Shown here: positions 26,173-32,785 of the stretch, piece by piece
Position numbering within the stretch: the first letter of the stretch is position 1
Layout: every line of letters begins with the position of its first letter
Assembly: GCA_947450365.1 (NCBI GenBank)
Contig: CANFVE010000028.1
Coordinates: forward strand, 1 to 36,078
DNA: 36,078 nucleotides
Direction of reading: 5' to 3'
Source of the DNA: Cytophagaceae bacterium
GTDB lineage: Bacteria; Bacteroidota; Bacteroidia; Cytophagales; Spirosomataceae
The notes under the pieces: generated by a model
Seen by the model: only the letters and a program-made list of their open reading frames with translations
Database searches by the model: none
What the model was told of the DNA's origin: nothing
Program-made: the position numbers and the translations under genes

Positions 26173-26204
26173 TAAAGATACGATTTTATTAAATGTTAGG
26201 CTAA
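26173..26204 (-). promoter_or_regulatory. Candidate promoter of the HD-lpxD-lpxC/fabZ-lpxA operon
   Basis: Reading the minus strand: TTAG (26204-26201), a 20-bp spacer, then TATCTTTA (26180-26173). Each box is one mismatch from TTTG and TANNTTTG. The -33 box is half of the palindrome CTAAATTAG shared with the tRNA promoter. Confidence 0.48.
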
Positions 26205-26205
26205 A

Positions 26206-26237
26206 TTAGTTAGAAAGGCAATAATTAATTATTTTTG
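26206..26237 (+). promoter_or_regulatory. Predicted promoter of the CAT-anticodon tRNA
   Basis: TTAG (26206-26209), a 20-bp spacer, then an exact TANNTTTG box, TATTTTTG (26230-26237). The expected start at about 26244 coincides with the first base of a small hairpin in front of the tRNA. Confidence 0.6.
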
Positions 26238-26261
26238 CGGCATGTTAGCGTAAGCTGACGG

Positions 26262-26335
26262 GGACTTGTAGCTCAGTTGGTTAGAGCATCTGACTCATAA
26301 TCAGGGGGTCCATGGTTCGAGCCCATGCTGGTCCA
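26262..26335 (+). tRNA. tRNA with CAT anticodon (elongator Met, or Ile2)
   Basis: A 74-nt cloverleaf. The acceptor arm is GGACTTG / CTGGTCC and the D-arm GCTC...GAGC. The anticodon stem TCTGA / TCAGG encloses the loop CTCATAA, giving anticodon CAT. The T-arm is CATGG-TTCGAGC-CCATG with discriminator A. The 3' CCA is not encoded. The acceptor stem has a T-T mismatch at pair 6-67. It is not an initiator: pair 1-72 is G-C, and the initiator-type G-C run in the anticodon stem is absent. CAT could also be a lysidine-modified Ile2 tRNA; elongator Met is my first choice but the sequence alone does not settle it. Confidence 0.9.
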
Positions 26336-26337
26336 CG

Positions 26338-26369
26338 AAAACCTCTTAATTTCATTAAGGGGTTTTTTT
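26338..26369 (+). terminator. Terminator after the tRNA
   Basis: AAAACCTCTTAAT (26338-26350) pairs with ATTAAGGGGTTTT (26354-26366) around TTC, with one T-G wobble, and is followed by more T. It starts three bases after the tRNA. Confidence 0.85.
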
Positions 26370-26514
26370 ATTTGAAAAATGGTTCAATTCTGTACAATTC
26401 TATTCAGAATAAATTGGCTATAAAGCAGAAATCATTTATTGAATAGTTCCTATATTTAGCAAATATTTTATTTTAGAATCTGTTAAATTTTATTTTAAAT
26501 AAACTCAATGAACG

Positions 26515-26706
26515 ATGGCAACTTACGAATGTAAATCTTGTGGAATGGCAGTAAATGCTTCCTGCGCAAAATGCGACCAAGCTTTGGAAAATGATATCCT
26601 AGTTTTACCTGATGGAAGAGAAGTGCAAATTTCTATTTGTCGTTCATGTGAAGGCAAAATTAAATCGCCTCAATGTTGCGGCGTGGATATGACTTGCGCA
26701 GTATAA
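26515..26706 (+). CDS. 63-residue cysteine-rich (zinc-ribbon-like) protein
   Basis: A small soluble protein with nine cysteines in 63 residues: C6 and C9 (CKSC), C17 and C20 (CAKC), C42 and C45 (CRSC), C54-C55 and C60. The CxxC pairs look like one or two zinc ribbons. A central hydrophobic and acidic strand region (ENDILVLPDGREVQISI) separates the first two pairs from the third, and it ends IKSPQCCGVDMTC. There is no signal peptide. I believe similar unnamed small proteins occur across Bacteroidota but know no function. It is insulated by a tRNA terminator upstream and a strong bidirectional terminator downstream, so it is a single-gene transcript. A nine-codon overlapping reading frame starts 7 bp upstream (26508-26534). 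The regular cysteine spacing shows it is a real gene. Confidence 0.8.
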   Translation: MATYECKSCGMAVNASCAKCDQALENDILVLPDGREVQISICRSCEGKIKSPQCCGVDMTCAV

Positions 26707-26721
26707 CGCAGGTTCAGACAT

Positions 26722-26758
26722 AAAAAAACCTCCTCTAGAATTAGGGGAGGTTTTTTTT
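26722..26758. terminator. Bidirectional terminator between the Cys-rich gene and the TonB-receptor gene
   Basis: A7-CCTCCTCT (26722-26736) pairs with AGGGGAGG-T7/8 (26743-26758) around AGAATT, with one T-G wobble. The A-run and T-run allow termination from both sides. Confidence 0.88.
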
Positions 26759-26769
26759 AATCTATTTGC

Positions 26770-29388
26770 TTATTGCATTTGCATGCCTTCCATGTTGTTG
26801 TTATTATTTTTCTTCATGGCATTCATATCCATTTTACCGAATCGGTAGGAAAGGGTTAGTCGAATTTGTTGGGGATTTGCGATCCGGTAATACGATTGAT
26901 AAAAACCTTCCCCATATGAAATTCGGGTATTTCCTCGAGTTTTGAAAAGGTCATTAAATGAAAGGGTCACAGAAGCCATATCATTTTTTAAGAATGATTT
27001 TTTAATTGCCATGTCGATTCCATAAAATGGTTCGATGTATCCTTGTGAAGAACTTTGTGCCTGCATACCTGGAGGGCCACCTTGCATACCTTGGTTTTGA
27101 GTAACCGGCATATTTGTTTTGCCTTGGAAATCACCGGATAATTGGATTACCCATTTTTTGGGCAAGATAAAACTGTTGTTTATTTTACCAAAGGCTGACC
27201 ACATGGCGTCATTCACTTGATTTATATCCACATTAGATGCGTTGATTTTCGAATTATATAAATTAAGGTTCGCCGTGAAATCCCACCAATTTAAAAACTT
27301 GTTCATATAGGTAATTTCCGCACCATAATTGATGCTTGAATTCGCATTTACGAACGTATTAATCAGGTCTAATTTACCTGAAATCGGATTGATTTCTTGC
27401 TTTAAAAACCGGGTGATTAAGTTGTCCGTGTATTTGTAATAGCCTGAAATCAACAAAGTCCCTGACCCTTTCGTTTTACTATATGAAAGTTCACCGGAGG
27501 TGGTGAATTCTGGAACGAGGTTTGCATTTCCTCGTTGGATATTTAAGCTATCACTATAATCCACAAATGGAATGATTTGGAAGAAATTAGGGCGATTTAC
27601 CCGGCGCGTAATACTTAATTGCAATTGGTCTGTTTTCGATAAATCCTTCTTCAAAAAGATGGATGGGAATAAGCTCAGGGGGTATTTATTGCTAAATGCT
27701 TGTCCTGTACTGAGTAATTTTCCATCGTAATTTGAGCTTTCGCCACGCAATCCGATTTTGTAACTAAGTGTTTTATTTGCCTTTCCTGAAATTGAAAAAT
27801 AGGCCGCATACACATTGTTTGTACTTTCATAATTCGTAGAAGCTGATGGAATTGGACGATAAATTTCACTACCTATGTATTTGATGGAATTATTGTTTTC
27901 GTTGGCTAATTCGTTGATTTGTGCACGTAAACCTGTTTCGATATTGCCATCATTTTTCAAAGGTTTTACATAATCCACTTGAATGGTCATGAATTTATTA
28001 TTTCCAGAACCTAAATTCTTTTGAATTTGAGTGCCTGTGATGGCATTGTTTTTCAAATAATTCGTTGTGAAAGTCCCATCATTTTTATTCGTACCCCCGA
28101 AAAAGTTAAAATCTGCGGTTAATTCTTCGCCTGCTTTGGGATAGGTGTGTTTAAAACCAGCTTGAAAACCTTGAGGTTTGAATTCCCGGTAACTTTCACT
28201 GACCCGATGACTCAATGTCGTCACATAGTTTACGATACTAGTAATTCGAGTATCTTCATTGGGTCTAAACTGACCTCCACCGCCAAAAAATGTGCCTAAG
28301 CTGAGCGTTGTCCGATTGCTCGCTGCATAATCCGCTGAAAATCTAGGGAATAGCATTGATCCAGAGGTTTGATTGTCCAATACTTGACTAACGCTGGAAT
28401 TGATTCCACCTAAATCGCTCGTTCGTACGCTATTTCCTTGTGAATTATTGCGATTACGCATGTTCATTAGGGTGGCGGTTAGGTTCCATTTATTTTGTTG
28501 GTACGTGAAATTTCCCATGATATTAGATCCTCCGTAGCGATCCGCACCCACATTCACCATGCCATTATACCCGTTCTTTTTATTCTTTTTTAGGACGATG
28601 TTGATTATGCCGGCCATACTTCCTGAGGCATCATATTTAGCGGAAGGATTGGTAATGACCTCCACTTTGTCAATGATATCAGCGGGTATTTGATCCATAG
28701 ATAAACTGGTGGGTCTTCCATCGATGAATAATGTAGGATTTGCATTTCGTACTTTAACGTTACCGTCGATGTCCACTTGGACCGAGGGAATGTTTCGCAT
28801 GACGTCGATGGCAGTTCCACCTGTGGTGACTAAATTTTGAGACACATTAAATGATTTTTTGTCGATGTCCATTTCGACTAACGATTTAGTCCCTTGAACG
28901 GTCACATTGGCTAATTCCATATTTTCGGAGGCCAGTTTAATATTCCCTAAATCTTTTTCAAATGCAGCCATCATTTTAGCCATCATCGCAGGATCAGGTA
29001 TTTGACCTGCTGCAGGCTTAGGTCCATCACCCATGGTAGGAGGGGCAAATGAAATGGGGCTTTCGTAGTTTTTAAAACCCACAAAACTGATTTTGATTTT
29101 TAGTTTAATATTGACAGGGATTTCCTTGAAATTGAAATCACCATTTAACTCCGCTGATTGGGCTTTTACCAGGATATCTTTGCTTTGTTTGCTTGCTGGA
29201 TCGATGACCGTTTTTAAAAGAACAACATTCGCGAATTCAACGGGTTTTCCAGCTTCATCCACAACCTTTCCAAATACATGGCCTTTATTCATGTCTTGCA
29301 TTTTGTTTTGACTTGCGCCGGCCGGAATTTGAGAAAATAAGGTAAATGAAAGGAATATGCTCAAAAGAGCTGTTTGAAAATACTGCAT
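26770..29388 (-). CDS. Outer-membrane TonB-receptor-like protein with carboxypeptidase-regulatory domain and Met-rich loops
   Basis: An 872-residue outer-membrane protein. A signal peptide covers about 1-26 (FQTALLSIFLSFTLFSQ). A carboxypeptidase-regulatory-like domain is at 36-155 (GHVFGKVVDEAGKPVEFANV). A plug domain with GTAIDVMRNIPSVQVD lies around 191-206 and FIDGRPTSLSMDQIPADIID at 221-240, followed by a beta-barrel ending at LTLSYRFG. It belongs to the outer_membrane_beta-barrel / TonB-dependent receptor-like group in Bacteroidota; the ligand is unknown. Three Met-rich parts stand out: 119-140 (DPAMMAKMM), a loop at 760-782 (GMQGGPPGMQ) and a tail after the last strand (MNAMKKNNNNNMEGMQMQ). 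The upstream alternative start at 29412 is GTG and is overlapped by a promoter box, so I use ATG 29388. Confidence 0.85.
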   Translation of the reverse strand: MQYFQTALLSIFLSFTLFSQIPAGASQNKMQDMNKGHVFGKVVDEAGKPVEFANVVLLKTVIDPASKQSKDILVKAQSAELNGDFNFKEIPVNIKLKIKISFVGFKNYESPISFAPPTMGDGPKPAAGQIPDPAMMAKMMAAFEKDLGNIKLASENMELANVTVQGTKSLVEMDIDKKSFNVSQNLVTTGGTAIDVMRNIPSVQVDIDGNVKVRNANPTLFIDGRPTSLSMDQIPADIIDKVEVITNPSAKYDASGSMAGIINIVLKKNKKNGYNGMVNVGADRYGGSNIMGNFTYQQNKWNLTATLMNMRNRNNSQGNSVRTSDLGGINSSVSQVLDNQTSGSMLFPRFSADYAASNRTTLSLGTFFGGGGQFRPNEDTRITSIVNYVTTLSHRVSESYREFKPQGFQAGFKHTYPKAGEELTADFNFFGGTNKNDGTFTTNYLKNNAITGTQIQKNLGSGNNKFMTIQVDYVKPLKNDGNIETGLRAQINELANENNNSIKYIGSEIYRPIPSASTNYESTNNVYAAYFSISGKANKTLSYKIGLRGESSNYDGKLLSTGQAFSNKYPLSLFPSIFLKKDLSKTDQLQLSITRRVNRPNFFQIIPFVDYSDSLNIQRGNANLVPEFTTSGELSYSKTKGSGTLLISGYYKYTDNLITRFLKQEINPISGKLDLINTFVNANSSINYGAEITYMNKFLNWWDFTANLNLYNSKINASNVDINQVNDAMWSAFGKINNSFILPKKWVIQLSGDFQGKTNMPVTQNQGMQGGPPGMQAQSSSQGYIEPFYGIDMAIKKSFLKNDMASVTLSFNDLFKTRGNTRISYGEGFYQSYYRIANPQQIRLTLSYRFGKMDMNAMKKNNNNNMEGMQMQ

Positions 29389-29411
29389 AGGTGGATTGAA
29401 AAATTGATTCA

Positions 29412-29419
29412 CAAAGATA
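29412..29419 (-). promoter_or_regulatory. -7 box of the TonB-receptor gene promoter
   Basis: On the minus strand TATCTTTG is an exact TANNTTTG match. The start of transcription would fall near 29405, after the GTG at 29412 and before the ATG at 29388. No clear TTTG lies at the -33 distance. Confidence 0.5.
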
Positions 29420-29458
29420 CTATAATCGATCCGAATGCAGGAATAAATCTTCCCTGGG

Positions 29459-29490
29459 TTTGTTTTTATCGATGAAATTGGATAATTATG
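29459..29490 (+). promoter_or_regulatory. Candidate promoter of the carboxylesterase gene
   Basis: TTTG (29459-29462), a 20-bp spacer, and TAATTATG (29483-29490), one mismatch from TANNTTTG. The implied start at about 29497 gives a leader of some 17 nt before the ATG at 29514. Confidence 0.48.
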
Positions 29491-29513
29491 ATTCTTTATT
29501 CTAAACCATTCAT

Positions 29514-31160
29514 ATGAAAAGTAATCGACGAAATTTTATTCAGTCCCTCGGATTAGGTGCGGCTTCTTTATCTCTTAATCCAATTCACAATCAAGAATCA
29601 GCAAATCCGCCATCTAATCCTGATGGGCAGGTATTATTTGTTGGGGATTCCATCGCAGTTGCCAAAACGGAATTTGGTCCAATTCGAGGTTTTGTGCTTC
29701 GGGATATATTTCAATTTTTAGGTGTTCCTTATGGTGCAGATACATCGGGTAAAAATCGTTTTATGCCTCCGCAAAAACCCGCTGCTTGGTCAGAAATAAA
29801 GCCATGCGTGTGGTGGGGTAATACAGCACCACAAATTATGGAGAAACGATATTCGAATCAATACGCTTCGTTTGTGGATCACTGGAACTATGATGATGTA
29901 TCGGAGGATTGTTTAAAACTTAATGTGTGGACTCCTGCATTAGATACAAAAAAGCGACCTGTCATTGTTTGGTTGCACGGAGGTGGATTTACGAATGGAA
30001 ATGCCATTGAACAAGACGGCTATAATGGCGAAAATTTGGCCCGAATGGGAAATATAGTTTTTGTGTCGATTAATCATCGCTTAGGACCTTTTGGCTATTC
30101 GCATTTGAAATCAGCTGGGGGACATGCTTTGTCGGGCAATGTGGGTAATTTGGATATGGTTGCTGCCTTGGAATGGGTAAAACAAAATATTTCAAATTTT
30201 GGGGGTGATCCTGGAAATGTGACGATCATTGGTCAATCGGGTGGCGGGGCTAAGGTAACCTGTTTAATGAATATGCCATCGGCTAAGGCATTATTTCATA
30301 AGGCCGTGGCGCTAAGTGGAAGTTCTTTAGGAGGAGTTAATAAGGAATACGCGGAGAAATTGGGCATTAAAATTTTGGAAGAGGCTGGTTTGAAGATGGG
30401 TGAATTTGAAAAGTTACAAGGGATTCCTTGGCGTGAATACATTGATATTGCGAATCGGGCTGTTGATAAAATGGCTGAAGAAGCGAAAAAAATGAAAATT
30501 ATGCGCGGAGGTTTTTCTCCGGTGGCCGATGGTGTTAGTATGTTGGATCAACCATTTTTTAGTGATTCATCTCATTTTTCAGCGGATATTCCATTGATGA
30601 TTAATACGAATTTCCATGAACAGAGTCCTAGCAGAACAGATGCCTCATTGGAATTAATTACTTTCGAAGTGGTCGTGGATAAAATCAAAGGTCGATTCGG
30701 AGATGATTCGGCTAAAATTGTAGCCGCATTCCAAAAGAATTTCCCTAAAGCTAAACCTATCGAAGTTTGGGCGCTCATTCTTTCCAATCGAAAAGGGGCG
30801 GTGGCCACTGCTGATGCAAAAGTTACGCAAGGCAAAGCTTCGGTATTTTTATCGTGGTTCGGCTGGCAGCCTCCTTTGTTTGACGGTCGTATGAGAGCTT
30901 TTCATTGTGATGATATTTGTTTTTGGTTTTATAATACGGATTTGATGTTGACCCATACGGGTGGAGGGAAAAGACCCAAAGCTTTATCGACTAAAATGGC
31001 TACCTATTTCTTGAATTTTGCTCGCACCGGAAATCCGAATGGAGCTGGATTGCCGAAATGGAATGCCTATACTAAAGAAAAAGGGGAGACGATGCTTTTG
31101 GATGATGTTTGTCAAATGGCCAATCATCCTGATGGTGAGGCTCGACAAGCCTTGGGTTAG
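29514..31160 (+). CDS. Tat-exported type-B carboxylesterase
   Basis: A 548-residue alpha/beta-hydrolase of the carboxylesterase/lipase type B family. A twin-arginine signal opens the protein: SNRRNFIQSLGLGAASLSL at 3-21 with Arg5-Arg6. Family motifs follow: EDCLKLNVWTP at 131-141, oxyanion loop HGGGF at 155-159, and nucleophile Ser242 in GQSGGGAKV. A probable acid is Glu369 (TNFHEQSP) and a probable catalytic His is His464 (RAFHCDDICFWF). The Cys-Asp after the His differs from the more usual HGxE/HSxE. It hydrolyses carboxylic esters in the periplasm or beyond; the substrate is unknown. It is a single gene, convergent with the SusD/SusC pair and sharing its terminator, so a link to a substrate taken up by that pair is possible but unproven. 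Confidence 0.88.
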   Translation: MKSNRRNFIQSLGLGAASLSLNPIHNQESANPPSNPDGQVLFVGDSIAVAKTEFGPIRGFVLRDIFQFLGVPYGADTSGKNRFMPPQKPAAWSEIKPCVWWGNTAPQIMEKRYSNQYASFVDHWNYDDVSEDCLKLNVWTPALDTKKRPVIVWLHGGGFTNGNAIEQDGYNGENLARMGNIVFVSINHRLGPFGYSHLKSAGGHALSGNVGNLDMVAALEWVKQNISNFGGDPGNVTIIGQSGGGAKVTCLMNMPSAKALFHKAVALSGSSLGGVNKEYAEKLGIKILEEAGLKMGEFEKLQGIPWREYIDIANRAVDKMAEEAKKMKIMRGGFSPVADGVSMLDQPFFSDSSHFSADIPLMINTNFHEQSPSRTDASLELITFEVVVDKIKGRFGDDSAKIVAAFQKNFPKAKPIEVWALILSNRKGAVATADAKVTQGKASVFLSWFGWQPPLFDGRMRAFHCDDICFWFYNTDLMLTHTGGGKRPKALSTKMATYFLNFARTGNPNGAGLPKWNAYTKEKGETMLLDDVCQMANHPDGEARQALG

Positions 31161-31227
31161 CAAGATTAAATCGCCGGCTAATTGTATTTACTCTAATCGA
31201 TTTTTATTATAGAAAATTGAGATAGTT

Positions 31228-31269
31228 AACAAAAAAAATGGGACCCTTTCGAGTCCCATTTTTTTTGTT
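31228..31269. terminator. Long bidirectional terminator between the esterase and susD-type genes
   Basis: AAC-A8-TGGGAC (31228-31244) pairs over 17 bp without mismatch with GTCCCA-T8-GTT (31253-31269) around an 8-nt loop. It serves both convergent transcripts. Confidence 0.92.
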
Positions 31270-31285
31270 TAAACCCATTAATGTC

Positions 31286-32773
31286 TTATAATGGATTTTG
31301 AATAATTTGACTATTTGCATTGATTTCACGTCGAGGGATTAAGAATTCCCAACGAACATCACCAGGTGCTACATCATATAACAATACAACAGATGCAATG
31401 TGGTTCGCTCCATTCCGATTCAATGGGGCATTCAATCGCTTTAAATCAAAGAATCTAAATCCTTCACCCCATAACTCAATGCGGCGATTGAACATAATCT
31501 CATCGATTAACGCTGTTCCCGTTTTGGTTGATTGTGTAGCTGCCGCATCCCGAGTTTTTACGAGTGCAAATAATGCTGCTTGTGCACCCGCATTGTCATT
31601 TAAACGAGCTTTTGCTTCCGCTTCGATTAAATACATTTCAGCAGCCCGCATGTAAGGGACATCGCCCATAGCACTTGTTGATGGAACACCCGGTAGTCTG
31701 AATTTTTGATTCAAGTAAGGTACGCGGACACCCCCTGGAGGAGTTACTGAATTCGCAGTAGTAGGCGCTTTTACCCACATTTTCGACCGTACATCTGTTG
31801 CAGAAATTTGGTTGTATAACAAACTATTGATTGCCTTTGGATAGGTACGAATTACCGTTGAATTGTAGTTACATGAAATATAGGAGTGGTATCCACCGAA
31901 ATACTCCGTTTGATCTTCTAAGTGATCAAATCCCCACATCCACTCAGGATTTGATATATCTTGGAACCCATCTTGATACTGAACATCGCTCATTAAAGCA
32001 AAACCTGCGCGAGCTTCTGAAGCAAATTTAGCTGCATCTGCATAATTTTGTTGAGTTAATGCTACGCGTGCCATTAATCCCTTGGCAACATTCACGTTGA
32101 TGTGTGATTTGTTCGCTCGTGCAGGTGCGGTCGATAACAAGGCGATAGCATCTGTTAAGTCTTTCTTGATTTGTGTGTACACATCCTCAACGGTTGAACG
32201 CGCTTTCGCCTCAGTAGTAGGTTCTAGTACCAAGGGTACTCCTAATTGTGTATTTGGTTTAGCTGCAGCATCATAGCGTTTACCGTACAATTGTACCAAG
32301 TGTAAATAACTGAATGCACGTAGGGCTAATGCTTCTCCTTTCAATTGGTTTTTGTCCGCTTGCGGACCCACCGATTTATCGATATTTGCAATTCCAATAT
32401 TCGCATTTCCGATGAAGCGATAATACATTTCATACGGGAATTGAGACATAACGTTTACGTCTGAACGGTGAGCAGTCCAACGGGTTTCACCCACGTGCCA
32501 TGACGCCGCTGTCGTTCCGATAACCAAATCCTCACCTAAGTGATCCATAATAATCATCATGGCTGGATGCCCCGAATGACCTTGTGAACTTAAATAACGG
32601 ACAACAAACGAACGATAAATACCGTTAATCGCAGCAGCCGCATTTTTAGTAGTTGAATAGGCTGCCGATGCATCGATACTCGCCGTAGGAGCGGTATCCA
32701 AATACGTTGTCTCACATGAAAACGAGATCATGCTGAAGACAAAAGCTGTTAAAATTAATTTTATGTTTTTCAT
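31286..32773 (-). CDS. RagB/SusD family outer-membrane nutrient-binding lipoprotein
   Basis: A 495-residue SusD-type surface lipoprotein. It has a lipoprotein signal with the acylated Cys at 20 (MISFSCETT). Typical TPR-like helices follow (LKGEALALRAFSYLHLVQLYG around 140-160), then VPLVLEPTTEAKARSTVEDVY. The C-terminal elements are MRAAEMYLIEAEAKARLND and RRIELWGEGFRFFDLKRLN, ending in FLIPRREINANSQIIQNP. SusD-like proteins act as the lid of a SusC channel and capture glycans, peptides or other nutrients at the cell surface; the ligand cannot be read from sequence. It lies 12 bp downstream of the SusC-type gene in one transcript and ends at the strong shared terminator. Confidence 0.96.
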   Translation of the reverse strand: MKNIKLILTAFVFSMISFSCETTYLDTAPTASIDASAAYSTTKNAAAAINGIYRSFVVRYLSSQGHSGHPAMMIIMDHLGEDLVIGTTAASWHVGETRWTAHRSDVNVMSQFPYEMYYRFIGNANIGIANIDKSVGPQADKNQLKGEALALRAFSYLHLVQLYGKRYDAAAKPNTQLGVPLVLEPTTEAKARSTVEDVYTQIKKDLTDAIALLSTAPARANKSHINVNVAKGLMARVALTQQNYADAAKFASEARAGFALMSDVQYQDGFQDISNPEWMWGFDHLEDQTEYFGGYHSYISCNYNSTVIRTYPKAINSLLYNQISATDVRSKMWVKAPTTANSVTPPGGVRVPYLNQKFRLPGVPSTSAMGDVPYMRAAEMYLIEAEAKARLNDNAGAQAALFALVKTRDAAATQSTKTGTALIDEIMFNRRIELWGEGFRFFDLKRLNAPLNRNGANHIASVVLLYDVAPGDVRWEFLIPRREINANSQIIQNPL

Positions 32774-32785
32774 GATTGCTAGCTA

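Noticed and set aside
29389..29412. GTG start for the TonB-receptor-like protein
   Set aside because: An exact TATCTTTG -7 box overlaps it, and ATG 29388 begins directly at the signal peptide.
31320..31655. 111-codon open frame antisense to the SusD-type gene
   Set aside because: Shadow of the SusD coding frame with no independent support.
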